Shown in pieces: positions 14,257 to 23,686 of a stretch of 64,000 nt of DNA. Numbering within the stretch: position 1 is the stretch's first letter; each line of letters opens with the position of its first letter. The notes under the pieces are model-generated. The model searched no databases, was not told the DNA's origin, and worked only from the letters and a program-made list of their open reading frames with translations. The DNA comes from Unio delphinus. Taxonomy: Eukaryota; Mollusca; Bivalvia; Unionida; Unionidae. The stretch is from contig JAQISU010000119.1 in assembly GCA_029339505.1 (NCBI GenBank), positions 1,244,501-1,308,500 on the forward strand, given 5' to 3'. The translations under genes and the position numbers were made by a program.

Positions 14257-16314
14257 CGAGTGGTGTACAAACATTTTGAGTCAGGGGCCACAATCTGACT
14301 TGTCGAAACCGTCGGGGGCCACAAAAAAGTGAAGATCAAAATTGTCCCACACAAGATAGTTATCACATCTAAGAACACATAAATAACGATGAAGACTTAT
14401 AATTACGACAAAGAAGTTGCATACTAAGACTTATTCTAAAAATGTTATGATACGTCAACTTGCACAAAGTCAGTGTGATGGATGGTGCTTCATGTCATCT
14501 GCAAGATTCGAAATGTCCGGCTTGATGTTTGACGTTGAAATACGCAAAATTGCTTCCAGAATATCATCAGTCAGCTGATTGCGGGTGTTGCTTTTGTTCA
14601 GTTTCTTCTGTGAGAAAGCCTGTTCGCAGCAGTATGTGCTGCCAAATATGCAGGTGTGGACAAGTGCGTTATCTTTCAGATTAGCAAATGTATTAGGCAA
14701 TGTTCTGTAGAAGTCAAGCAAACTGTTTTCTCGGTAAATAGCACGCAATTCATCAGATGGCTGGAGATTAGTAAGTTCGAGCTGGTATTCTGCTGACAAG
14801 TCATCCACTGACAAACTGAACGGATCAGCAAAATGTTTCATTAACAATCTGCATTGGTCAAAGTCATGAAACCGTGAATTGAAAGATTGAACCAATGCAT
14901 CTAGCTTTCCAACATAAACTTTTGTGTCAATGTCCTGACTCTTATGTAGCTGTGACTGAAAAGTGGGAAAGTGCACAAAGTTCCCCGATGCTGCTTGCTG
15001 ACGGAACAACTGCAACTTTGCCCTGAATGCCGAGATGTGATTTGCAAGTTGACACACAAGCAGAGTTTTGCCTTGCAACTTCAAATTTAGATCATTCAAG
15101 TGTTGTGACATGTCGACCAGAAAGGTCAAATCAGCTTGCCATGCTGGGTCAGTCATGGAAGCAACTTCTTAGTCTTTGTTCTTACTTCTGAGGAATTCTA
15201 TAACCTCTTCAATTAATTCCCAGAATCTTTTGAGCATCTTCCCTCGACTCAGCCAGCGTACTTCACAGCAATAAACAAGGCCACCATAATCTGCACCAAT
15301 ATCTTCAAGACTTCGAAATTGGCGGTGATTGAGCCCTCGTGATTTGATGAAATTAATTGTTTTCGTCACTAACGTCATCAGTGCCTGAAAACTAAGTTCT
15401 TTACTGCACATGCTCTGTTGGTGAATAATACAGTGCAACTTCACCAACTGTTCTGCTTTCCTAGATGCTTCATTAACAGTGCTACCAGCCCGTTACTTTC
15501 TCTGGTCATGGCTGGTGCTCCATCAGTTGTCACTCTTACCAGTTTCGTGAAATCCAGTGAAACACTACTACACAGTCGCACTGTCTCTTCAAATAGAGCA
15601 GACACAGTTGTCTGACCCTTCATGGAACCCATGCCGATAAGTTCCTCTGTGATATCAAACGAGGACTACACACCGCCAACAAAATCTAGCAGCTGTGCGG
15701 TTGAATTGATGTCAGTCGACTCGTCTGCAGCCAAACAGAAGTAGACAAAGTTGGCTGCTTTATCTGCAAGCTGTCTTGTCATGTCTGCTGATAGGTGTGA
15801 AATTCTTTGTTGAACTGTCATACGATTCAAAGTCACCGTCTGCAGCTTGCGAACAGCTTCCGGACACAACTTTTCTGATGCAGTAATCATACATTACTTG
15901 ACAAAATCACTGTCAGTGAAAGGTCGGCCAGATTTCGCTATCATCAATGAAATCTCGTAATTAACCTCACATGCTGCACTAAAATCTGCTGACTGCTTTG
16001 AGGAAATGTTCTGTTGGCGATTCAGCGAAAGCTTCAGAGATTCAATTCGAGCTGTTTGTTCGTCCCCGACAACGTTGTGGAAATCTTGATGCTTCGTCTC
16101 ATAATCACGCTTTATATTGGAAACCTTCGCCACTGCTACTGTTGAATGACACAGCAGACAAATAACGTTCGTCTGTTGTTGAAATGCCGGTTTTCGTTGT
16201 CAACTTTTTTTTACGATTAGCTGCCATTTTGTCACAAAAATATAATCAAAATAAACAACGGAAAATATGGCGGGTACTTCCGGTACACCGGGAAATCGGT
16301 GATGTGCACCACTG
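14257..16314 (-). mobile_element. hAT-type DNA transposon, decayed
   Basis: The transposase remnant at 14,470-16,133 is flanked by hAT-like ends. The left end has AGTGGTGTACAAAC (near 14,259) followed by two GGGGCCAC-type boxes (14.28-14.32 kb). The right end reads GATGTGCACCACTG, finishing at 16,314. These are imperfect inverted repeats of CAGTGGTG(T/C)AC type. No clean 8-bp target duplication is seen at these coordinates, so the exact borders are uncertain. Confidence 0.65.
14470..16133 (-). pseudogene. hAT transposase (GTF2IRD2/ZMYM-like), broken
   Basis: Five minus-strand pieces (16133-15894, 15890-15666, 15632-15441, 15447-15169, 15156-14470) read in order as the hAT-derived transposase family seen in GTF2IRD2- and ZMYM-like animal proteins. 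Recognisable parts are AADESTDI (first catalytic Asp region), VTTDGAPAM, the LHCIIHQQ segment, and FGSTYCCEQAFS near the C-terminus, which belongs to the hAT dimerisation region. At least four frame changes or stops separate the pieces, so this copy is dead. The encoded enzyme would have been a cut-and-paste transposase acting in the nucleus on the flanking terminal repeats. Confidence 0.88.
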
Positions 16315-16718
16315 CAAAATTAATGGCAATACTGCCAGGCAAATTCTATAGCCATTTGATCGAGTAGTGCACCAAATATTTGACGTTCCCGTTGGACATC
16401 GTGGGCCACTCGTGGAAAAAGGATATGCGAACTTAGTCTTTTGAGTCCAGGCCATTGGGTCTTTGTTCATTTCTGTAACATAATAGCAATTAAATGATGA
16501 AGTAGCTTGCGCTCTAAAATGGGGAAAACATTTCTGCAGAATTTTTCCGCGGGGAGTGGAACATTTAAAACTGAGTTTCAAAGGGTTAATTTGTTTTCTC
16601 TATTCGAGTTGGGCATTATTTAATGAATTTTATTATTAAAATGTTCTTTATTCTTGGAATTCACTACCTAAGATTTACAGCTGACTTGTACAAAGATAGA
16701 AGAAACAAAACAAAAAGG

Positions 16719-16774
<56 letters not shown>

Positions 16775-17340
16775 TATTATTATTATTATTATTATTTCGT
16801 AATTTCTGATTATTGAAAGTTTTCATTCATTTAGTTTAATTTTGCAGATACTTTTTCTATTCGGGTATAAAATAAAATATTTATGTCTTGATCATGAAAT
16901 CAACATCACAGAAATTGATGCAAATTGCTTTCAAAAACAAGCACTGCTTGAACTGTTCATTCTAGATCATTGAATTTTCTATATTGAAGACACTTGACGA
17001 GAGCATGCCTCTAGAAAAGGACATCTCATATTGTCCGTAATAAGTCAATGTGACATACTGTGCCAAATTATTATGTTATGATAAATGTTTGTTTTAATAT
17101 CTCCGACAATCAATGTAATTATACTTAAAGTATGAAAAGTCAAAAGAAATAATTTTGTTTCGTGGCAGAAGCGAAATCAATAAATATTTCTTTTCTTAAT
17201 ATCTTTTGTTTTGGATTTCACGGAGAATCTAGAAATATAATTCTGTTCGCATAGAGTTCATCATTACATTAGATATACAGGGCACAATTAGGGCTGGGAA
17301 AGGCTATTCTAAATATAACATTACCATATAGTAGTAATGT
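16315..17340. other. No gene; AAT/ATT microsatellite
   Basis: No gene is supported. At about 16,719-16,795 an (AAT)n run passes directly into an (ATT)n run, giving a perfect-looking inverted repeat that can fold into a long AT hairpin. The remainder is AT-rich unique-looking sequence. Confidence 0.8.
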
Positions 17341-17645
17341 GGCACGATATGGGGCATATGGAAAATCCAGTCAAAAACAGCTTGGGACGATATGGGGCAA
17401 AGATTTATGGGGCATATGGAAAATCCAAACAAAAACAGCTTGGGACTATATGGGGCAAAGATTTATGGGGCATATGAAAAATCCAGTCAAAAACAGCTTG
17501 GGACGATATGGGGCAAAGATTTATGGGGCATATGGAAAATCCAGTCAAAAACAGCTTGGGACGATATGGGGCAAAAAGGTTTGGGACTGTATGGGGCAAA
17601 AAGGTTTGGGACTGCATGGGGCAAAAGGTTGTGGATCTGTATAGG
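17341..17645 (+). repeat. Left terminal array, 58-bp units
   Basis: Four copies of a 58-bp unit start at about 17,351, 17,409, 17,467 and 17,525, followed by shorter units built on GGGGCAAAAAGGTTTGGGAC. The array reads open in several frames because 58 bp units lack stops, but the resulting peptides are repeats of the DNA unit and I do not regard them as genes. The complement of the same array is at 21,480-21,700. Confidence 0.92.
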
Positions 17646-17706
17646 GACAAGGGAAATTGAACATAGGGGTCTGTATAGCTACAAAGGGAAAATGGAGGCA
17701 AAGAAA

Positions 17707-17749
17707 GCTAATATCTTTTCGAGGCATATGAGTGGCCCTGAAAAGGGTC
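17707..17749 (-). terminator. Histone-type 3' stem-loop and downstream element (gene at 17,789)
   Basis: On the minus strand, 39 nt after the stop of the basic ORF, lies a six-base stem with a TTTC loop (GACCCTTTTCAGGGCC, 17,749-17,734; one mispair), followed by ACTCA. After 12 nt comes CGAAAAGATATTAGC (17,721-17,707). The family pattern of replication-dependent histone mRNAs is a 6-bp stem, 4-nt TTTC-like loop, A-C-rich tail and a purine-rich U7-binding element 10-15 nt on. This fits that pattern. It lies in the terminal inverted arm. Confidence 0.65.
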
Positions 17750-17788
17750 GTTATGTGTAATGTTAACAGTATCTTGTTAACATAGAAG

Positions 17789-18010
17789 TCATCTCACAGT
17801 TCTTCTTCTCTTCCTTAAACTTCTCCTCACTGTCGGGCCATAGAGGAGAACTCTCTTTAAACAACCTTGTCTTTCCACATATACCCTTCTCTTCCAAAAG
17901 GCTGTATCCGTCATATGAATGACTGTCCACGATGATCTGACATACATGGGTATGTCAGTCCGAAACAGCATGGTCGAAACAAGGGTAGAAGATTCAACGT
18001 TAGTCCGCAT
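17789..18010 (-). CDS. Small basic protein, unknown
   Basis: A 73-residue ORF on the minus strand. I do not recognise the family. It is strongly basic at its end, with RRSLRKRRRTVR as the last residues, and has a moderately hydrophobic first half with no clear signal peptide. A TATAAATA box on the same strand at about 18,052-18,062 lies about 45 nt upstream of the ATG, and a histone-type stem-loop follows 39 nt after the stop, so the transcript would be only about 300 nt. Its position next to a Polinton terminus, and its charge, would suit a DNA-binding or core protein, but that is inference. The same promoter region drives the divergent ORF at 18,227. Confidence 0.55.
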   Translation of the reverse strand: MRTNVESSTLVSTMLFRTDIPMYVRSSWTVIHMTDTAFWKRRVYVERQGCLKRVLLYGPTVRRSLRKRRRTVR

Positions 18011-18049
18011 CTTGTGATGAGAAACAGGTGAAGCGAATGCCGTGTACTG

Positions 18050-18181
18050 CGGCTATTTATAGGGGAAGAGCGGATCGAAACGGATTGAGGGTATCCACCA
18101 ATCCAAACGTGCGTTACAAAAGGCAGTCACAGTCATCCAATCGGAAGAGAGCAGGCTGTGACGTCACCTTTCCTATATAGA
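18050..18181. promoter_or_regulatory. Divergent TATA promoter pair
   Basis: Two TATA boxes point away from each other: CTATAAATAG on the minus strand (about 18,052-18,062), upstream of the ATG at 18,010, and CTATATAG on the plus strand (18,173-18,180), about 47 nt upstream of the ATG at 18,227. The roughly 110 bp between them would hold both start regions. A TGACGTCA CRE-type palindrome is at 18,158-18,165. Confidence 0.6.
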
Positions 18182-18226
18182 GCTACTAGAGCCTGCGCAC
18201 AGTCAATCGATGCGACAGAGTTATCA

Positions 18227-18865
18227 ATGATATTGGACACTAAGAAGACAATGAATTTGGGTGAGTCAGTAGTAGAGACAGCGAGTAATGGGACAGCAGT
18301 GACTACTAAAGTCATGACAAATCTACATCCAGAGGAAATTGATTTTAACTGGGATATTGTGGATTTTTTATCATCACAAGAATTTATTCCGGAACCTGTG
18401 TTACCTTCTCCATCTTCTTATGTACACGTCGATGATATTGCAAAGACAAAAAGAAGAATTGGAGCGATTTTTACAACAACAGAAAGTAGAAGAACAAACT
18501 TTTCTTATACAACAGCGGGAAGAAGAAGAACAAGAAGGAAACACCAGGAAGAAACAGTAGCAGCAACAGAGAAGAAAGAAGATCAACGACAGAAAGAGAA
18601 TAGTGAAAATGAAACAGTCACGACGGTAATTTTAGATATTTTAGCAGAGTTAAAAACTCTGAAACAAATGTATCAGTCTTCTTTATCACAACCGAAGGGA
18701 CAAAGACCTTCACGAGCTAAACAATCTAATCTCACTGTGACTACGTCTGCCATACCACCGTTAGTGATTTCTACCAAATCATTGACAGGAACCACCAGTC
18801 CCGAAGTAGGCCATGGCCGTGGCAAAGGCTTAAGTCAGCTCAAGAGGAATTCGTCCTGTTTCTGA
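18227..18865 (+). CDS. Unknown Polinton-borne protein with coiled coil
   Basis: About 212 residues from the first ATG. The frame stays open to a GTG at 18,158, but the TATA box at 18,173 lies inside that extension, so I choose 18,227. I do not recognise the protein. It has an acidic N-terminal third (around DFNWDIVDF), an arginine-rich patch (RRRTRRKH), a long charged segment rich in E, K, Q and N predicted to be helical or coiled-coil (LDILAELKTLKQMY), and a Gly-rich tail (GHGRGKG). There is no signal peptide or membrane segment. A histone-type stem-loop follows 33 nt after the stop. Its place between promoter and terminator inside the Polinton arms suggests it is an element gene, not a host gene. 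Confidence 0.55.
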   Translation: MILDTKKTMNLGESVVETASNGTAVTTKVMTNLHPEEIDFNWDIVDFLSSQEFIPEPVLPSPSSYVHVDDIAKTKRRIGAIFTTTESRRTNFSYTTAGRRRTRRKHQEETVAATEKKEDQRQKENSENETVTTVILDILAELKTLKQMYQSSLSQPKGQRPSRAKQSNLTVTTSAIPPLVISTKSLTGTTSPEVGHGRGKGLSQLKRNSSCF

Positions 18866-18898
18866 GTTTGTTTTGTTTTAAACAAACAAAACACCAAC

Positions 18899-18936
18899 GG
18901 TCCTTTCAGGGCCACTCAAATTATTTCGAAAAGAAA
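18899..18936 (+). terminator. Histone-type 3' stem-loop and downstream element (gene at 18,227)
   Basis: GGTCCTTTCAGGGCC (18,899-18,913), then ACTCA, then after 13 nt CGAAAAGAAA (18,927-18,936). The loop is one base shorter than in the two arm copies. It sits 33 nt past the stop codon on the coding strand, and no AATAAA is seen nearby. This copy is not in the terminal arms, so it is not explained by the arm duplication. Confidence 0.6.
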
Positions 18937-19229
18937 TACTATGTCAATTACCTAATTCAATGAAAACTCAAAAATCCTTTTTCATTTTATTTTTTTAAAC
19001 CCATTATATACGTGTGAGTGTAGGAGTGTGTGAGTGTAGTTTTTTATCCTATAAAAATCAAAACCAAGAGACACTTACATTTTTTTCTCTCTGGTGTATT
19101 CTGGTACAAACGTTACAAATCAATATCACAACATAACATTACACAATACCACTTTAAAAAAGTTCATAGGTTTCTTCAGTTTCACTCTCTGTGTTTTTTC
19201 ATTTTCTTTACTGTCACAGATTTTTCTTT

Positions 19230-19625
19230 TTCTTTTTCTTCTTTCTCTTCACTTTCGTTTCATCTTCTTTTCTTGTCCTTGTGAACGTGTGGAGGATCTT
19301 CCTTGGGGGGAGGTCACCTCTTCCTCCTTCTGTTCAGAATTCCTTTCCTCCTCTTCCTCCTTCTGTTCCTGTTGTTTCTTAGGGCAGTTTGGAGACCAAT
19401 GTTCTTTCTCTTTACAATGATAACAGGTATCTTGACTTTGGTCTCTGTTGGTACCTTTTCTGTTTTTGTCACGATCTAGACATTCTGTAGCCCAATGACC
19501 TTTCTTCTTACAGATATAGCAAGTATCTTGACTTTTATCTCGAAAGGAGGGAGAGTAGTCCGTCGGCTTGTCTGAAGAAAACTTTCGTATGACCCCACGT
19601 AAAGCTCTTGTGTAGGTTCTTCCAT
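19230..19625 (-). pseudogene. Two-zinc-knuckle (CCHC) protein remnant
   Basis: On the minus strand two retroviral-type zinc knuckles occur in one frame: CYICKKKGHWATEC and CYHCKEKEHWSPNC (C-x2-C-x4-H-x4-C), followed by a Lys/Glu-rich tail. The knuckle frame is open from about 19,700 but has no ATG. The only plausible start (ATG at 19,625, downstream of a TATA box) is in another frame, implying a frameshift or a spliced leader. CCHC knuckles bind single-stranded nucleic acid. They are usual in gag-type proteins and unusual for a Polinton, so this may be a captured gag fragment or an accessory gene of this Polinton lineage. Confidence 0.6.
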
Positions 19626-19676
19626 CGTTCTGGTCAATGTGAGAATAAAATGAATACTGAAAGGTTAGACACTGAC

Positions 19677-19714
19677 CCTTTATATATCCACGGATCGGAC
19701 ATGAATATATAGGG
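19677..19714. promoter_or_regulatory. Second divergent TATA promoter pair
   Basis: GGATATATAAAGG on the minus strand (about 19,677-19,690) faces the zinc-knuckle gene, and GAATATATAGGG on the plus strand (about 19,703-19,714) lies about 45 nt before the polymerase ATG at 19,758. The two boxes are only about 13 bp apart. Confidence 0.55.
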
Positions 19715-19757
19715 TTATGGTCTTTAAAAGGTAGTCATTTGACTTTTTGCAGACAAG

Positions 19758-21350
19758 ATGAAAAGACCACATCATGTTGTGGAGAAAGGAGAAGACAGTA
19801 AGAGACAGAAACGTAATGTATCGCCTAGCACAGTAGCTGAAGTCTTGGTTCAAATTCATGCCAGTGATTTTGAAGATGACGTGAGTGAGCCCAAATCCAC
19901 ACCCAAACAATCGACATCCAAGCAAAGTGCACTACCCTTAGTAAACCCTGAAAATTACTATCACATTCTAAAGACGGAAAAGCGTTCCTCTCGAAAATTT
20001 AGAACAACAGCTTACACGTATGCCGTAAAGTTTAAAGATTTCAAGTCCAATGTACCTTTGGAGAATACAGAAGGGTTCATTACTGAGGTGTGCGATTCTG
20101 TGTTAACTACACTGAAACAGCAATATCAAGCCAAAGAAGACGATCGCTTGAGACTTTCTATTCATCACGATAATTTAAAGTCTCTTGTTTGGATCGAGTT
20201 TAGTAGCCCATCACAATTAACACCTTCCAAAGTCATCGACAAAATTCAACATGTGCAACAATCCAATGACAAGTTTCACATTACCGACGGAAAAAACATA
20301 CTGTTCATGACCCACGTGTCTCTTCCTCAGGGGACTGGACAACGCAAAAAAGTGTTATTGGTGGACAGCCTTCGCAACATTAAGCGAAGCCTCGTCCAAA
20401 TTAACAATTCTCAAGACCAGATGTGTTAAGTCCGTGCCATCGTCGTGGGACGAACGTATGACAACAAGAACGACACGGCAGAATGGAAAAGAGCCTGGAC
20501 AACTATTCGAAAATCGGAGCGAACCAAACAACGAAGTGAAGCAGAACTTCTGTTGCAGCAAGCGGGGATATCCAAAGAAACCCCTTGCGGTATTCCAGAA
20601 ATGCAAAAATTGCAAGACGTCTTGTCTCCACATTACACTTTGAAAGTACACCCTCAAGAAGTGCGTGGTCCTCTTTTGTTTCGAGGCCACGATTTCAAAG
20701 ACGGAAAATACATTCACGTCTATCATCACGATGGTCATATTGATACCATTACTAGTATCACTGTATTTCTGGGATACAGTTACTACTGTGAAAAATGTGA
20801 CTATGGCTATAACAATCGAGAACACCACAAGCATTGTGGATCGAAATGTGAGGGATGTTTGGCCTCTCAACCTTGTCTGGACAAAGGACAAGTACGAGTG
20901 CATTGCCCTGTTTGTCAGCGCACGTTTGTCAGTCTTACCTGTTACCAACAACATTTGAAGATGCAAGGTTCACAGCAGAAACGTGCTTGTCAGCTTTTGA
21001 GAATGTGCCCCACTTGTGGACAAGGCATACGTACCAATAATGCCAAGTTTCACGTTTGTCGAGGGAAGAAACGATGTCACATTTGTCACCAAATCGTGGA
21101 CTTGGAACACGAATGCTTCATTCAGAAATATCAACCTCGACCAGAAGAGACCCAGAAGAAAGGAAATTTTATCTTTTTTGATTTCGAATGCATGCAAGAA
21201 ACTGGTATTCACATTCCTAATTTCTGCGTGGCTCACCGTGCGTGCGAGCAGTGCATCCAAGAACCCATCTTTAGTCATTGTCCTCACTGCAGCAAGATTC
21301 CTGGAGGACGTGAAAAAATCTTTCGAGGGTCAAACACGCTAGCCAATCAT
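19758..21350 (+). pseudogene. Polinton DNA polymerase B, N-terminal half (truncated)
   Basis: The frame starts at 19,758 and shows the N-terminal region of Polinton protein-primed polymerases. It includes SSRKFRTTA, SLVQINN, the RAIV segment with the WKRAW...R...Q...A pattern, a Cys/His-rich zinc-binding region (YYCEKCDYGY, CEGCLASQPC, CPVCQRTF) and the exonuclease I motif FFDFECMQ with D and E in place. One in-frame TAA at 20,427-20,429 interrupts it. About 50 codons after exonuclease I the homology stops and the frame runs into the right terminal arm, ending at 21,452. The catalytic palm is absent. The missing part begins just where the minus-strand fragment at 9.5-12.0 kb begins. Confidence 0.88.
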
Positions 21351-21410
21351 TGGAAAAATCAAAAGGTGGTGGAACAACGGCAGAAAATAAAAGAAGAAGA
21401 AGTATCGAAA

Positions 21411-21448
21411 GGTCCTTTTCAGGGCCACTCATATACCTCGAAAAGATA
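21411..21448 (+). terminator. Histone-type 3' stem-loop and downstream element (right arm)
   Basis: GGTCCTTTTCAGGGCC (21,411-21,426) gives a 6-bp stem with a TTTC loop, preceded by GAAA and followed by ACTCA. Twelve nt later comes CGAAAAGATA (21,439-21,448). It is the inverted partner of the left-arm copy and would serve a polymerase transcript leaving the element outward. In this deleted copy the truncated polymerase frame reads through it. Confidence 0.68.
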
Positions 21449-21454
21449 TTAGCT

Positions 21455-21700
21455 TTATTTGCCTCCATTTTCCCCTTGTCGCTATGCCCCATTCAGTCCC
21501 AAACCTTTTTGCCCCATACAGTCCCAAACATTTTTGCCCCATATCGTCCCAAGCTGTTTTTGACTGGATTTTCCATATGCCCCATAAATCTTTGCCCCAT
21601 ATCGTCCCAAGCTGTTTTTGACTGGATTTTCCATATGCCCCATAAATCTTTGCCCCATATCGTCCCAAGCTGTTTTTGACTGGATTTTCCATATGCCCTC
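21455..21700 (-). repeat. Right terminal array, 58-bp units
   Basis: The complement of the left array: two short units ending GTCCCAAACCTTTTTGCCCC-like boxes, then about three 58-bp units ending with TTTTCCATATGCCC at about 21,698. It forms the terminal inverted repeat with 17,341-17,755. Confidence 0.9.
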
Positions 21701-21917
21701 ACTGGACAACAAATTTTTACAAAAGTCATGTTACTGAAATAAAATTAGTCAATTCTTATCAATTTTTATGTGATGAACACGAATATGACAGTCAAATTGC
21801 AAAATTGGCTCTAGTTTTTTTTGTAATCTGCAAGAAATTAATGTTTACATAACGAAATGCATTCCAATAGTAAAAGGTCAACTGTAATAGCCTATCTATA
21901 AAAAATCAAGTCATTGA

Positions 21918-23573
21918 CTACATCTTAGGTTTCTTCACCTGTCTCTTGTACAGCTGTTCGGGAGCATCTCTGAGGAGTGTCCAGCAGTAGTCAGCAAGCA
22001 TTGTAGTGGACCATTTTCCTTGGTATCTTTGTTCCATTGTTGCGATATCTTGATGAAAACGTTCGCCGTGTTCATCACTAACAATACCACAGTTGCTAGG
22101 AAAGAAATCCAAATGGGAATGAAGGAAGTGAATCTTAAGAGACATATTGCAGCCAAGTTTCGTATACTTCATCAACATGTCTTCTACTAGTTCCTTATAG
22201 TTTTCTGCCCTAACATTTCCGAGGAAGTTTGTAGAAATTAGGCGAAAGCATTCCATGCTTGTTTCGCGTCACCTTCCAGCAAGTTGTTGAACCGGTCATC
22301 TTTGAAAAGCTCTCGAATCTGAGGACCCAGAAAAACTCCTTCTTTAATCTTTGCTTCGCTGAGTCGAGGGAATTTTTCATGCAGGTATCGGAATGCTGGC
22401 AAAGTCCGGTCAATGGCTTTCACGAAGTTCTTCATCAAACCTAGTTTGATGTGAAGGGGTGGTAGCAAAATTTTCTGAGCCTCAACCAGAGCTGGGTGTT
22501 GGATATTCTTCTCTCCAATGGCTACATTCTGCCTGTGAGTCCATTCCTTCCTCATGTGGTGCATTTCCCTTGCTCGGCTATCCCACTCGCATAAGAAACA
22601 CATGTATTTTGTATATCCTTGCTGCAGTCCCATTAAAAGGGCAACTACCTTCAAATCACCACAGAGGTGCCAGCTGTACTTGTTATACTCAATGGAATTC
22701 AGTAGCTGCCTTAAGTTATCGTATGTCTCTTTCATGTGGACAGCATACGCTACTGGAATAGATGGAAGAATGTTTCCATTGTGCAAAAGCACAGCCTTGA
22801 GACTCAGTTTCGAAGAGTCCACAAATAGTCTCCATTCTTGTGGGTCATGAGTGATTTTTAAAGCTTTCATGAGGCCCTCAATATCGGAACAGAATATCAG
22901 ATTACTTTCCTTTCTGAAGAAAGGCTCCAATATCTGGTGGCGCTTTCGATATGCAGTAATTGTGACATCTTCTTCTAGCAATTCTGCCTTGTTCTTTGAT
23001 AAGTCCAAATCACGAATCAGGTCATTTAGTTCTTCCTGTGTTATTCTGTGTGGGGTTGATGATGCACCACAGTGAAAATCTGGATCACTGCATGCTGATG
23101 GACCAGGAGAAGAACAGGTCGACTCACCTTTGTCTTCGTCAGATGAATCAAGAGAATATTCTGCTGGAGGTTCTGGAATAGGAAGTCCCTCACCATGTGG
23201 AACTGGTGTCAATGCAGATGGAATGTTTGGGTAGACTATTCTCGACTTCTTTCGCTTCGTTATTCCGCCGGAAAGAGGAGGAACCAAGCAGAAGTAAGTC
23301 ATTTAGGTGGCTGCTTGGCTCTCTCCACACCATTGGGACTGCAAACGGCATTGATGACCTTTTGCAATTCAACCACTGTGAAAGCTGTGTTGTACATGTA
23401 GCACAGCATATATGCGGAGCCCAAGGCTTGTCTTGGTCACCAACCTTGCATCCGAAGTAAAGATGATATGCCTTCTTCACTTGAGAATTGATACTTTTCT
23501 TCTGGTTGGCAAATGTCATTTCCCCACAAATATAGCAAAAATTGTCCGCGGTATTAACACACTTTCGAGGCAT
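21918..23573 (-). pseudogene. Repeated animal transposon-type gene, broken in three frames
   Basis: Three minus-strand frames join in order: 23573-23190, 23302-22238 and 22256-21918. The N-terminus (MPRKCVN, FCYICGEM, HICCATC) looks like a Cys-rich zinc finger. The middle has WHLCGDLKV, CFLCEWDSR and LPPLHIKLGLMKNFVKA. The end has SDEHGERFHQDI and MLADYCWTLLRD. I recognise this as a protein family present in many copies in arthropod and other invertebrate genomes and presumed to come from a mobile element, but I know of no established enzyme activity. Two frame changes separate the parts. A TATA box lies about 115 bp upstream of the ATG. The conserved His, Asp and Glu residues would suit a nuclease, but that is a guess. 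Confidence 0.75.
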
Positions 23574-23686
23574 TACTGTTCTTTATTTTACGTAAATGGA
23601 TAAAATAATAAGTTTTGTGTAACAGTTGCTTGAACTGTCTCGCACAACGTCTAAAATATTTTAAATGCTGAACCTATCTGATTGGG

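Larger units (their letters stand above)
17341..21700. mobile_element. Internally deleted Polinton derivative (4.4 kb)
   Basis: Both ends carry the same terminal arrays in inverted orientation: 58-bp repeats with GGGGCATATGG and AAATCCAGTCAAAAACAGC at 17,351-17,640 and their complement at 21,480-21,700. Inside each array lies a GCGACAAGGG/TAGCTACAAAGGG box, then a purine-rich box and a histone-type stem-loop. Between the arms are a small basic ORF (minus), an unknown ORF (plus), a zinc-knuckle ORF (minus) and the N-terminal half of a Polinton polymerase (plus). The polymerase stops where the right arm starts, so the copy has lost at least the polymerase core and all recognisable integrase and capsid genes. 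No target duplication could be assigned. Confidence 0.75.

Noticed and set aside
14249..16322. 8-bp target duplication of the hAT element
   Set aside because: Bases outside the inferred ends (AGTTTAGA and CAAAATTA) do not match, so borders or flanks have changed.
16246..16581. 111-residue minus-strand ORF at the hAT border
   Set aside because: It crosses the inferred transposon end and has no family resemblance.
17339..17760. Long overlapping frames rich in Gly, Trp, Tyr and Lys through the 58-bp repeats, on both strands and in the matching arm at 21.4-21.7 kb
   Set aside because: They repeat the DNA unit, exist in several frames at once, and lie in terminal arrays.
19030..19420. Plus-strand Phe/Ser-rich ORFs
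   Set aside because: Antisense of the zinc-knuckle gene's Lys/Glu-rich tail; low complexity.
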